In this document: one piece after another, positions 1 through 7,004 of the stretch | Position numbering within the stretch: the stretch's first letter is position 1 | Layout: every line of letters starts with the position of its first letter | Source: CAZYWA01 sp964650975 [NCBI: uncultured bacterium] | GTDB lineage: Bacteria; JADJOY01 | DNA: 7,830 nt | Direction: 5' to 3' | Assembly: GCA_964650975.1 (NCBI GenBank) | Contig: CAZYWA010000386.1 | Location: 1 to 7,830, forward strand | Notes under the pieces: generated by a model | Told to the model about the DNA's origin: nothing | The model's database searches: none | What the model saw: only the letters and a program-made list of their open reading frames with translations | Program-made: the position numbers and the translations under genes

Positions 1-950
1 GTGTACTCTCCCCAGGGCAGCGAGATGAGCCAGTCGATGTAGTTGCGGACGACCGTCGCCTCGGCGGACATCGGCGACATCATCTTCAGCTTCTTGAGCT
101 CTTTCTCGGCCTTCTCCTGGGCCTCCGCGGTCATCTTGCGCGACTTGATCTTCTCCTCGAGCTCCTGGATCTCGTTCTTGAACTCGTCCTTCTCGCCGAG
201 CTCCTTCTGGATCGCGCGCATCTGCTCGTTGAGGTAGTACTCCTTCTGGCTCTTCTCCATCTGCTTCCGCACCCGGGTGCGGATGCGCTTCTCGACCTGC
301 AGGATCTCGATCTCGGCCTTCATGAGCTGCAGCAGCTTCTCGAGCCGCGGGCCCACGTCGGGCAGCTCGAGCAGCTCCTGCTTGTCCTCGAGCTTGAGAT
401 TGAGATGCGCGACGATGGTGTCCGCGAGGCGCGACGGATCGTCGAGGGTCATCGCGGAGAGGATCATCTCCCGCGGCACGCGCTTGTTGAGCTTCGAGTA
501 CTGCTCGAAGGTCTCGTTGACGCTGCGCTTGAGCGCCGCGATCTCGACCGGATCGCCGATGACGTCGATGGTCTCTTCCACGCGCACCTGGAAGAACCGC
601 TCGTTGGGGACGTACTCCTTGATGCGCGCGCGCCGCTTGCACTCGACCAGCACCTTGACCGTGCCGTCCGGCAGGCGCAGCAGCTGGATCACGCTCGACA
701 GCGTCCCGACCCGGTGGATGTCGTCCTCGGTCGGATCGTTGGTCTTGGCCTTCTTCTGGGCCGCGAGCAGGATCATCTTGTCGTGGTTCATCGCGTCGTC
801 GAGCGCGTTGATCGACTTCTCGCGCCCCACGAAGAGCGGCACCATCATGTGCGGGAACACGATGATGTCGCGCAGCGGCAGCAGCGGGTAAAGCCGGTCG
901 CTAGCACGAACCACGGGTGGCCGCCGGTCGCGGTCGTTGCGGAAGATCAT
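1..950 (-). CDS. lon: Lon protease, N-terminal part (runs off the left edge)
   Basis: ATP-dependent serine protease of the cytoplasm that degrades misfolded and some regulatory proteins. I translated this stretch by hand: 316 codons are open from an ATG at 950 to the window edge. Residues 20-35 ([16 protein letters not shown]) are the signature start of the Lon substrate-binding domain, followed by LFVGREKSI. Residues about 215-253 form the helical coiled-coil segment, including [16 protein letters not shown] and AIQKELGE, and the last visible part ([19 protein letters not shown], then LPWGEY) is the linker just before the AAA+ module. The Walker motifs and the Ser-Lys protease dyad lie outside the window, so activity cannot be judged. 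A GAGG ribosome site sits 7 bases before the ATG. The gene starts 46 bases after the clpX stop on the same strand, suggesting cotranscription with clpP and clpX. Resemblance to E. coli Lon is strong throughout; no frame break was seen. Confidence 0.97.
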   Translation of the reverse strand, partial: MIFRNDRDRRPPVVRASDRLYPLLPLRDIIVFPHMMVPLFVGREKSINALDDAMNHDKMILLAAQKKAKTNDPTEDDIHRVGTLSSVIQLLRLPDGTVKVLVECKRRARIKEYVPNERFFQVRVEETIDVIGDPVEIAALKRSVNETFEQYSKLNKRVPREMILSAMTLDDPSRLADTIVAHLNLKLEDKQELLELPDVGPRLEKLLQLMKAEIEILQVEKRIRTRVRKQMEKSQKEYYLNEQMRAIQKELGEKDEFKNEIQELEEKIKSRKMTAEAQEKAEKELKKLKMMSPMSAEATVVRNYIDWLISLPWGEY

Positions 951-996
951 GGGCTGGCCTCGGGAGGCAGCTCGGGGCGGAAGCTCGCGGTGGCGG

Positions 997-2259
<1,263 letters not shown>

Positions 2260-2264
2260 GGCCG

Positions 2265-2270
2265 TCTCCC
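2265..2270 (-). promoter_or_regulatory. Ribosome binding site that decides the clpX TTG start
   Basis: Reading the minus strand, GGGAGA is followed by 5 bases and then TTG. This spacing, plus the absence of an ATG before the first zinc-finger cysteine, fixes TTG as the clpX initiation codon. The site lies in the 45-base clpP-clpX gap, where I see no convincing promoter or terminator, so clpX is probably translated from a clpP-clpX message. Confidence 0.7.
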
Positions 2271-2304
2271 GCTCGCGGTGTCCGCCGCCCCCCCGAACTT
2301 CAGC

Positions 2305-2907
2305 CTAGACACGCTTCTCGATCACTGCGTCCACGATACCGTATTCCTTGGCCTCGGCGCCGGTCAGGATGAAATCGCGGTCCGAGTCGTGCGTGATCTT
2401 CTCGACGGTCTGGCCGGTGTGACGGGCCAGGATGCGGTTCAGCTGCTCGCGGGTGCGGAGCAGCTCGCGGGCGTGGATCTCCACGTCCGACGCTTGCCCC
2501 TGACCGCCGCCGAGCGGCTGGTGGATCAGCACCCGCGAGTGCGGCAGCGTGAAGCGCTTCTTCGCGGCGCCCGCGGCGAGCAGCACGGCGCCCATGCTGG
2601 CCGCCATGCCCATGCACAGGGTCTGCACGTCGGGCTTCACGTACTGCATGGTGTCGTAGATGGCCATCCCGGCCGTCACCGACCCGCCCGGTGAGTTGAT
2701 GTAGAAGTGGATGTCCTTCTCGGGATCCTCGGACTCGAGGAACAAGAGCTGGGCGACGACCAGGTTGGCGACCGCGTCGTCGATCGCCGAGCCCAGGAAC
2801 ACGATGCGTTCCTTGAGAAGGCGGGAGTAAATGTCGTAGGAGCGCTCGCCGCGACTGGTCTGCTCGACGACGATGGGGACGAGGTAATTCGCGGTGGGTC
2901 GGATCAT
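2305..2907 (-). CDS. clpP: ClpP, ATP-dependent protease proteolytic subunit
   Basis: Tetradecameric serine peptidase barrel that degrades proteins delivered by ClpX. The 200 residues match the family length. The N-terminus ([20 protein letters not shown], residues 9-28) is the typical start of mature ClpP. The catalytic triad is visible: Ser104 in MAASMGA, His129 in IHQPLGG, and Asp178 in DSDRDF, with the same spacing as in E. coli. The oxyanion-region motif [12 protein letters not shown] is at 70-81. The ATG at 2907 leaves only a very short leader before the conserved region, so any propeptide is at most a few residues. The ribosome site is ambiguous: an AGAGAG-rich stretch lies close to the ATG and a stronger GAGGAG lies 15 bases upstream. 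The stop is TAG. It sits between tig and clpX on the same strand, 148 bases after tig, which leaves room for its own promoter. Confidence 0.98.
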   Translation of the reverse strand: MIRPTANYLVPIVVEQTSRGERSYDIYSRLLKERIVFLGSAIDDAVANLVVAQLLFLESEDPEKDIHFYINSPGGSVTAGMAIYDTMQYVKPDVQTLCMGMAASMGAVLLAAGAAKKRFTLPHSRVLIHQPLGGGQGQASDVEIHARELLRTREQLNRILARHTGQTVEKITHDSDRDFILTGAEAKEYGIVDAVIEKRV

Positions 2908-2961
2908 CGATTCTCTCTTCGTCTCCTCGTGAGGAGCGCGGCGCGCGGCCGGCCCCGCCCC

Positions 2962-2992
2962 ATCGTAACCTGCGGTGGTCTACCTCTGTCCA
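2962..2992 (-). promoter_or_regulatory. Possible promoter of clpP-clpX-lon
   Basis: In the 148-base gap between tig and clpP the minus strand reads TGGACA (2992-2987), 19 bases, then TACGAT (2967-2962). Both hexamers resemble the sigma-70 consensus (TACGAT matches TATAAT at 4 of 6), but the 19-base spacer is long. It would place a transcript start about 45-50 bases before the clpP ATG. I see no heat-shock-type or CIRCE-like element here. This is a weak prediction; read-through from tig is equally possible. Confidence 0.25.
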
Positions 2993-3043
2993 ACCGCCGG
3001 TCCGCCTCCTGGCCGAGAACCTCGAGTGGCTCGCCGTTCCCCG

Positions 3044-3056
3044 GGGCGTGTCGCCC
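3044..3056 (-). other. Small hairpin overlapping the tig stop codon
   Basis: On the minus strand GGGCG-ACA-CGCCC forms a perfect 5-base stem whose first G is the last base of the tig TAG stop. No T run follows, so it is not a classical intrinsic terminator. It could protect the tig 3' end or weaken read-through into clpP; either is inference. Confidence 0.3.
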
Positions 3057-4324
3057 TAGGTGCCTAGAATTTTAGCGTTTTCCAGCAGGAAATCAAGGAC
3101 GCGCTGGCGCCTCAGATCGCCCCGGAAATCGTCCAGCACGCCCTTTCGCTCGTAGGCGGCGCGCAGGACCTTGCCCTCTTGTCCGATGGCCTGGGCCCGT
3201 TCGTCGAGCGCCGCGTCCAGTTGCTCGTCGGTAACCGAGAGACCCTCTTGGTCGGCAACGCGCTTGAGTAGCAGGTCCGCGCGCACCTGCCGCTCGGCCG
3301 CCGCGTGGATCGCCTTGCTGCGCTCCTCGCGCGCCTCGTCCGACTCGCCCTCCGGCACCTCGCCGCCCGACATCCGGGTGAGGCTCCGCACCGCCTGCTC
3401 GACCAGGCTCTCGGGGGCCTCGAACGGGTGCGCGTCGAGCAGCTTGCCGACGATCGCGTCCGCCTGGCGCGAGCGTGCATCGCGCTCGCGACGGGCGCGG
3501 ATCTTGTCGCGCAGGTCGGTTCGCAAGAGGTCCAGCGATTCGAGCGCCGCGGCCTCGACCGCGAAAGCGTCGTCGAGCGCCGGAAGCACGCGCTCCTGGA
3601 CCTTCTTCACGGTGACGCGGAAGGTCGCCTTCTTGCCGACCAGCTTGGGGTCCGCCGCACGGTCACCCAGCAGCGCCTCGACCGAGCGCGTCTCTCCAGC
3701 CTTGGCGCCGACCAACCCCTCGACCAGCTCGGGCAAGAGCCCCTTCTCGCCCAGCTCGAGCGTGGCGTCCTGGCGCGAGGCCTGCGAGCCCGTCTCGCCC
3801 TCGACCTCCATGTCCCAGTCGGCCACCAGCAGGTCGCCGGGCCGCGCCGCGGCGTCCCCCTCGCGATCGACCACCTTGCCGCGCGACGCGCGGAGCTGCT
3901 CGAGCGTCTCCTCGACCTCGGCGTCCTTCACCTCGATCGCCTCGGCCGCGACCTCGACGCCCTTGTAGTTCTGCACGTCGAGCGACGGCGAGATCTCGAC
4001 CAGCGCCGTGTACCGGAACGAGTGATCCTCGGCGAGCTGCTTGTCCTCGATGATCGGCGTCGCCACCGGCTCGAGCTTCTGCTCCTCGAGCACCTTGACG
4101 ATGCTCTCCTCGATCAGCTTCCCGGTGATCTCGTCCTCGATCTCCTTGCCGTAGAGCTGCTTGAGGATGGGCCGCGGGGCACGCCCGGGGCGGAACCCCT
4201 TGAGCTGCACCGACCGGGCGAGCTCGCGATACGAGCGGTCTTCCTGGCTCTCGACGAACTCGGAGTCGAGCTCCACGGCGAGCTTGCGGCGAGTGCTGCT
4301 CAGTTCTTCGACGGAGACTTTCAT
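3056..4324 (-). CDS. tig: Trigger factor, ribosome-associated chaperone
   Basis: Ribosome-bound chaperone that shields nascent chains at the exit tunnel. At 422 residues it is near the usual size (E. coli 432). The N-terminal ribosome-docking domain has GFRPGRAP at 43-50, equivalent to the family's GFRxGxxP signature, followed by ILKQLYG. A PPIase-like domain spans about 160-245 (from PGDLLVADW to VTVKKVQ), and the helical C-terminal chaperone domain fills the rest. The PPIase domain looks eroded: the position matching E. coli Phe198 is Leu200 (LLPELVEGLVG where E. coli has MIPGFEDGI), and other pocket aromatics are replaced. Start: ATG at 4324 with a GAGGAGAG ribosome site. It lies 122 bases downstream of tRNA-Leu with a good promoter candidate between, and upstream of clpP on the same strand, the usual order in many bacteria. 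The charged C-terminal half is rich in Glu, Arg and Ala, normal for a high-GC host. Confidence 0.96.
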   Translation of the reverse strand: MKVSVEELSSTRRKLAVELDSEFVESQEDRSYRELARSVQLKGFRPGRAPRPILKQLYGKEIEDEITGKLIEESIVKVLEEQKLEPVATPIIEDKQLAEDHSFRYTALVEISPSLDVQNYKGVEVAAEAIEVKDAEVEETLEQLRASRGKVVDREGDAAARPGDLLVADWDMEVEGETGSQASRQDATLELGEKGLLPELVEGLVGAKAGETRSVEALLGDRAADPKLVGKKATFRVTVKKVQERVLPALDDAFAVEAAALESLDLLRTDLRDKIRARRERDARSRQADAIVGKLLDAHPFEAPESLVEQAVRSLTRMSGGEVPEGESDEAREERSKAIHAAAERQVRADLLLKRVADQEGLSVTDEQLDAALDERAQAIGQEGKVLRAAYERKGVLDDFRGDLRRQRVLDFLLENAKILGT

Positions 4325-4408
4325 GAGGGACTCTCCTCGCCAGCTCGGGCCGCGAGGGTGGGAAGCGTGGATGTCGAGGGACGGATCGTGATCGCGGTGA
4401 GCCCGGCA

Positions 4409-4437
4409 GGTATATCAGCGGCACCCGGGTGCGTCCA
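4409..4437 (-). promoter_or_regulatory. Candidate tig promoter with palindromic spacer
   Basis: The minus strand has TGGACG (4437-4432), exactly 17 bases, then TATACC (4414-4409); each hexamer matches the sigma-70 consensus at 4 of 6. The expected start would give a leader of roughly 75-80 bases before the tig ATG. The element begins only 9 bases after the tRNA-Leu CCA end. The spacer contains most of the perfect 12-base palindrome GCACCCGGGTGC (4421-4432), which could be an operator or simply the hairpin at the 3' end of the tRNA transcript. Confidence 0.45.
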
Positions 4438-4446
4438 TTCGAAGCG

Positions 4447-4530
4447 TGGTGCGAGAGGGGGGATTTGAACCCCCACGCCCGAAGGCACTGGATCCTAAAT
4501 CCAGCGTGTCTGCCATTCCACCACTCTCGC
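4447..4530 (-). tRNA. tRNA-Leu, anticodon UAG, CCA encoded
   Basis: Class II tRNA of 84 bases including CCA. The acceptor arms GCGAGAG (4530-4524) and CTCTCGC (4457-4451) pair fully, followed by discriminator A (4450) and an encoded CCA (4449-4447). The anticodon stem CTGGA/TCCAG encloses loop TTTAGGA, giving anticodon TAG at 4497-4495, which reads CUA and other CUN leucine codons. The variable arm TGCCTTCGGGCG contains the short hairpin expected of Leu tRNAs, and the T arm GGGGG-TTCAAAT-CCCCC is intact. It lies between tRNA-Lys and tig on the same strand. Confidence 0.97.
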
Positions 4531-4541
4531 GCGCGGCGCGG

Positions 4542-4550
4542 ATCGTAGCA
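4542..4550 (-). promoter_or_regulatory. Possible extended -10 promoter of tRNA-Leu
   Basis: The minus strand reads TGCTACGAT, that is, a TGn extension followed by TACGAT, ending 11 bases before the mature tRNA-Leu 5' end. No -35 hexamer is evident at the usual distance, which an extended -10 can tolerate. If real, tRNA-Leu can be transcribed apart from tRNA-Lys. Confidence 0.35.
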
Positions 4551-4602
4551 GATCGAGAGCTCGCTCCCGCGCGGCCGTGGCGCGGGCGCACGCGTGCCGT
4601 CG

Positions 4603-4626
4603 GCGGATCACCGGACCGGTGACCGC
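4603..4626. repeat. Inverted repeat between the two tRNA genes
   Basis: A perfect 7-base inverted repeat, TCACCGG-A-CCGGTGA (4608-4622), is flanked by GCGG and CCGC arms that extend the pairing past one bulged A (4607). As RNA it would make a strong hairpin in the spacer between tRNA-Lys and tRNA-Leu. No T run follows on either strand, so it is not a standard terminator. As DNA it has the look of a dimeric regulator site. It lies in the otherwise featureless 125-base gap between the tRNA genes. Confidence 0.5.
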
Positions 4627-4655
4627 AGAAGACCGCGTGCGTGCGTTTGGGGGGC

Positions 4656-4731
4656 TGGTGAGCCCAGAAGGACTCGAACCTTCAACCTACGGATTAAGAG
4701 TCCGCCGCTCTACCAATTGAGCTATGGGCCC
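4656..4731 (-). tRNA. tRNA-Lys, anticodon CUU, CCA encoded
   Basis: Standard 76-base tRNA. The acceptor arms GGGCCCA (4731-4725) and TGGGCTC (4666-4660) pair with one G-U, followed by discriminator A and encoded CCA (4658-4656). The D arm contains the typical AGCTCAATTGGTAGAGC. The anticodon stem GCGGA/TCCGT encloses loop CTCTTAA, giving anticodon CTT at 4698-4696, which reads the AAG lysine codon favoured in a high-GC genome. The T arm GAAGG-TTCGAGT-CCTTC is intact. It starts divergently from smpB, 131 bases away. Confidence 0.97.
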
Positions 4732-4753
4732 AAATTCGGACGCAGAACCGGAA

Positions 4754-4782
4754 GAGATAGCAGCCGGTGCCCCGGTTCGCAA
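4754..4782 (-). promoter_or_regulatory. Candidate tRNA-Lys promoter
   Basis: On the minus strand TTGCGA (4782-4777) and TATCTC (4759-4754) are 17 bases apart and end 22 bases before the mature tRNA-Lys 5' end, a sensible leader for a tRNA gene. The -35 matches consensus at 4 of 6 and the -10 at 3 of 6. I could not find a comparably good pair for smpB on the opposite strand in the same 131-base divergent gap. Confidence 0.4.
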
Positions 4783-4862
4783 GTGACGCACCGTGAATGC
4801 CATCGCTCGGAAGCGGCGCGGCAAAGCGCTAGCCTCCCCGATCGAATCCCCGGAGCAGCGCC

Positions 4863-5318
4863 GTGCCCGACACCGTCCTCGTCTGCCAGAACCGCAAGGC
4901 GCGCCACGACTACCAGGTCGACGACGTGCTGGAAGCGGGTCTCGTGCTGGTCGGGCCCGAGGTGAAGGCGCTGCGAGCCGGGACCGCCAACCTCCGGGAC
5001 GCCTACGCCACGGTCGAACGCGGCGAGGTGTGGCTCTACAACATGCACATCGGGGTGTACGCGCCGGCTTCGTTCGGGAACCACGACCCGCTGCGCAAGC
5101 GCAAGCTGCTGCTGCATCGCGCCCAGATCGAGAAGCTGATCGGCAAGGTGCGCGAGAAGGGCCTGACGCTCGTGCCGCTCTCGGTCTACTTCAAGGAAGG
5201 GCGCGCCAAGGTCGAGCTGGCGATCGCGCGCGGCAAACGCCAGTACGACCGGCGCGAGGACGTGAAGAAGCGCGAGATGGACCGGGAGGCGGCGCAGGCG
5301 ATGCGCCGCCGGCGCTAA
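4863..5318 (+). CDS. smpB: SmpB, tmRNA-binding protein for trans-translation
   Basis: Small basic protein that binds tmRNA (ssrA) and brings it to stalled ribosomes, so that the incomplete protein is tagged and the ribosome freed. The 151 residues match the family. Hallmarks are NRKARHDY at 10-17, LVLVGPEVKALR at 27-38, NMHIGVY at 60-66, RKRKLLLHR at 78-86, and the basic tail from GKRQYDRRED (about 124) to the terminal RRRR, the part that enters the ribosomal decoding/mRNA channel in the known family. The start is GTG with GGAG 7 bases upstream; the NRKA motif sits at the normal distance from it. It runs divergently from the tRNA-tig-clp-lon group. ClpXP degrades tmRNA-tagged products, so the neighbourhood is functionally coherent. 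tmRNA itself is not in this window. Confidence 0.97.
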   Translation: MPDTVLVCQNRKARHDYQVDDVLEAGLVLVGPEVKALRAGTANLRDAYATVERGEVWLYNMHIGVYAPASFGNHDPLRKRKLLLHRAQIEKLIGKVREKGLTLVPLSVYFKEGRAKVELAIARGKRQYDRREDVKKREMDREAAQAMRRRR

Positions 5319-5367
5319 CCCACCCGGATATATGGCCGCGCGGTTCCGGTCGAGCCCAGGTGCCCTG

Positions 5368-6780
5368 ATGCGGATTCACGCAGCCGCCGCCCGGCTCGCC
5401 AGCGCCCTCGTCGGGATCGGCCTCACGGCGATCGCCGCGCGAGCGCTCGACGACGGCGATCTCGACCCGAGCTTCGGCGATCAGGGCTCGGCCTTCCGCG
5501 TGGTCCAGCCGAGCTCCGTCACGTTCCAGGTGCAGGGTCTCGACGTGGCGCGCGACGGCGCCATCGCGATCTCGGGCGACCTGCAATTCGGCACCACCAA
5601 TGCCACCGACTTCGCTGTCTGCTTCTTCTATCCGACCAGCGGCTGCGGTTCCTACGACTTCCATCTCGGCGGCTCGAACGACGACGAGAACGTCGGCGGT
5701 ATCGCCTACCTACCCGACGGGAAATACGTCCTGGCCGGGATCGCCGCCGGTCCCGCGGCCGATCCGCCGGATCGGGCGGCGCTGGTCGAGTACGACGCCA
5801 GCAACGTCGTGAATACCGGTTTCGGGAACCAAGGGCAGCTCACCGTCGACTTCGCGGGCGAGGCCCAGATCGACGCGGTCGAGTCACGTGGCAACGGCGA
5901 CATCGTGTTCGCCGGCTACTTCGACCACGGTGCCCAGGCACCGGGCACCGGCGACGACTGTCTGGTCGGGCGCGTGTCCGAGAGCGGAGCGCCCGATCCC
6001 GGATTCGGCTCGAGCGGCCTCGCCACCGTGGGCTTCGACCAGGGCGACTCGAACGACGACGCCTGCGTCGCCGTCACCACCGACGTGGAGGGGCGCGTCG
6101 TGGTGGCCGGCGCCGCGACCCGCGCCGACGGGAGCACGGATTTCGCGATCGCGCGCTTGACCGGCGCCGGCCAGCTCGACACGAGCTTCGCGGGAGGCGG
6201 CAAGCGGGTGCTCCCCTTCGACCAGGGCGGCGGCAACGACGACTTCGCGACGGCGGTGGCCGTCGACCGCGCAGACCGCATCGTGGCGGCCGGCCTCGTC
6301 GACACCGCCGGCGGCCAGCAGGTCGGCGTGGTTCGCCTCCTTCCGGACGGCAACCTCGACGATTCCTTCAACGGCACCGGCATGCGCACGTTCTCGATTT
6401 CCGCCGCCGGCGACGACGTCACCGACGTGCGAGCCATGCGCATCCTCTCGCCGCTCTCGAACGACATCGTGATCGCCGGCACGTACGCGCCGGTCCTGAA
6501 CGCGACGAAGACCTTCATCGCCGTGCTCCACGACGACGGCAGCTTCGACGTCTCGTTCAGCGGCGACGGCAAGCAGCACATCGACGTGCCCAACCTGGAG
6601 CCGGTCAACTACGCCGGCGGGCTCGCTCTCTGGGGCGGAGAGATCCTGGTCGGCGGGGGCTTCTCGAGCTTCGGCCAGGACCGCGACAAGGGCTGGGTCA
6701 CGCGCCTCTTCATGCACCAGATCTCGGGCGACGACTTCGAGAGCGGCGACTTCCGCTTCTGGTCGAGCCACCTGCCCTGA
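5368..6780 (+). CDS. Exported delta-60 repeat protein, probable seven-bladed propeller
   Basis: Function unknown. The 470 residues begin with a signal peptide (MRIH, an Ala/Leu-rich core, ARA|LDD near residue 26), so the protein is exported. The body is made of units of about 60 residues. The LDxSFGxxG-type turn recurs with its Phe at 36, 152, 213, 274, 334 and 397; a degenerate copy (CGSYDFHLGG) fills the slot near 95. I count seven DGxIxxAG-like strands and seven DxAxxRL-like strands, which suggests a closed seven-bladed beta-propeller (inference). This pattern is the delta-60 repeat known from deltaproteobacteria and relatives. The C-terminus carries DDFESGDFRFWSSHLP (455-470). Start choice: the ATG at 5368 has AGG 7 bases upstream and gives a compact signal peptide; an in-frame ATG at 5332 adds 12 residues but has no good ribosome site. 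An ATATAT-like -10 near 5329 would fit only the later start. It lies 49 bases after smpB and converges on ftsY. The annotated function of relatives is generally unknown. Confidence 0.88.
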   Translation: MRIHAAAARLASALVGIGLTAIAARALDDGDLDPSFGDQGSAFRVVQPSSVTFQVQGLDVARDGAIAISGDLQFGTTNATDFAVCFFYPTSGCGSYDFHLGGSNDDENVGGIAYLPDGKYVLAGIAAGPAADPPDRAALVEYDASNVVNTGFGNQGQLTVDFAGEAQIDAVESRGNGDIVFAGYFDHGAQAPGTGDDCLVGRVSESGAPDPGFGSSGLATVGFDQGDSNDDACVAVTTDVEGRVVVAGAATRADGSTDFAIARLTGAGQLDTSFAGGGKRVLPFDQGGGNDDFATAVAVDRADRIVAAGLVDTAGGQQVGVVRLLPDGNLDDSFNGTGMRTFSISAAGDDVTDVRAMRILSPLSNDIVIAGTYAPVLNATKTFIAVLHDDGSFDVSFSGDGKQHIDVPNLEPVNYAGGLALWGGEILVGGGFSSFGQDRDKGWVTRLFMHQISGDDFESGDFRFWSSHLP

Positions 6781-6862
6781 ACGGCGGTTCGCGACTCTTC
6801 GGCACGATCCGCGGCTTCGAAACGCCGCCGGGACGCATGAAGCGCCGCAGAGGCCGTTTTCG

Positions 6863-6882
6863 GGCCTTTCCAGGCCGATTTT
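6863..6882 (+). terminator. Possible terminator hairpin after the delta-60 gene
   Basis: GGCCT-TTCC-AGGCC forms a 5-base stem followed by GATTTT. The stem is short and the T run only four long, so this is a modest intrinsic terminator candidate for the plus-strand gene ending at 6780. A second AGGCC at 6851-6855 competes for the same GGCCT, making two mutually exclusive hairpins. Closer to the stop codon, CGGCGG (6782-6787) can pair with CCGCCG (6825-6830). I see no T-rich hairpin serving the minus-strand ftsY gene. Confidence 0.4.
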
Positions 6883-6903
6883 GCACGTCCGATGGGCCGC
6901 AGC

Positions 6904-6972
6904 GAAATCTACTTGCTTCGAATCTAGAAATCTGTGTGATTCAAAATCCGAAATCTGGTTGTTTCGTGGCGC
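6904..6972. repeat. Three tandem 23-base direct repeats in an AT-rich block
   Basis: GAAATCT occurs at 6904, 6927 and 6950, exactly 23 bases apart. Aligning the three 23-base units shows 12 invariant positions: GAAATCT (1-7), TG (11-12) and TTC (14-16). Units 1 and 2 agree at 14 positions, as do 1 and 3. The block is much more AT-rich than its surroundings and lies between the convergent delta-60 gene and ftsY. The unit before 6904 does not match, and the third unit's last bases already return to GC-rich sequence. No reading frame or RNA gene is evident in it. Function unknown: iteron-like protein site, remnant of a decayed element, or structured RNA are all possible. Confidence 0.6.
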
Positions 6973-7004
6973 CCGGGGTCTCCCGGCTGGAGCGATACCC
7001 TCGA

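Noticed and set aside
3056-3067. CTAGG-TG-CCTAG inverted repeat at the end of tig as an integration site
   Set aside because: Only 5-base arms, no partner copy elsewhere in the window and no integrase nearby.
3305-4468. Plus-strand open frame of 387 codons antisense to tig
   Set aside because: Shadow of tig: Leu/Asp/Arg-rich translation with no domain, and it runs into the tRNA-Leu gene.
4594-4965. Plus-strand open frame with EPRRTRTFNLRIKSPPLYQL
   Set aside because: This is the well-known false protein made by translating the reverse complement of a tRNA; here it covers tRNA-Lys and then smpB in the wrong frame.
6904-6972. Reading the three 23-base units as a short CRISPR array
   Set aside because: The units abut with no spacers, only three copies exist, the conserved part is 12 of 23 positions, and no cas gene is present.
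6973-6986. CCGGG-GTCT-CCCGG hairpin as an ftsY terminator
   Set aside because: The stem is perfect but on the minus strand it is followed by GGCGCCACGAAAC rather than a T run, so an intrinsic terminator is not supported.
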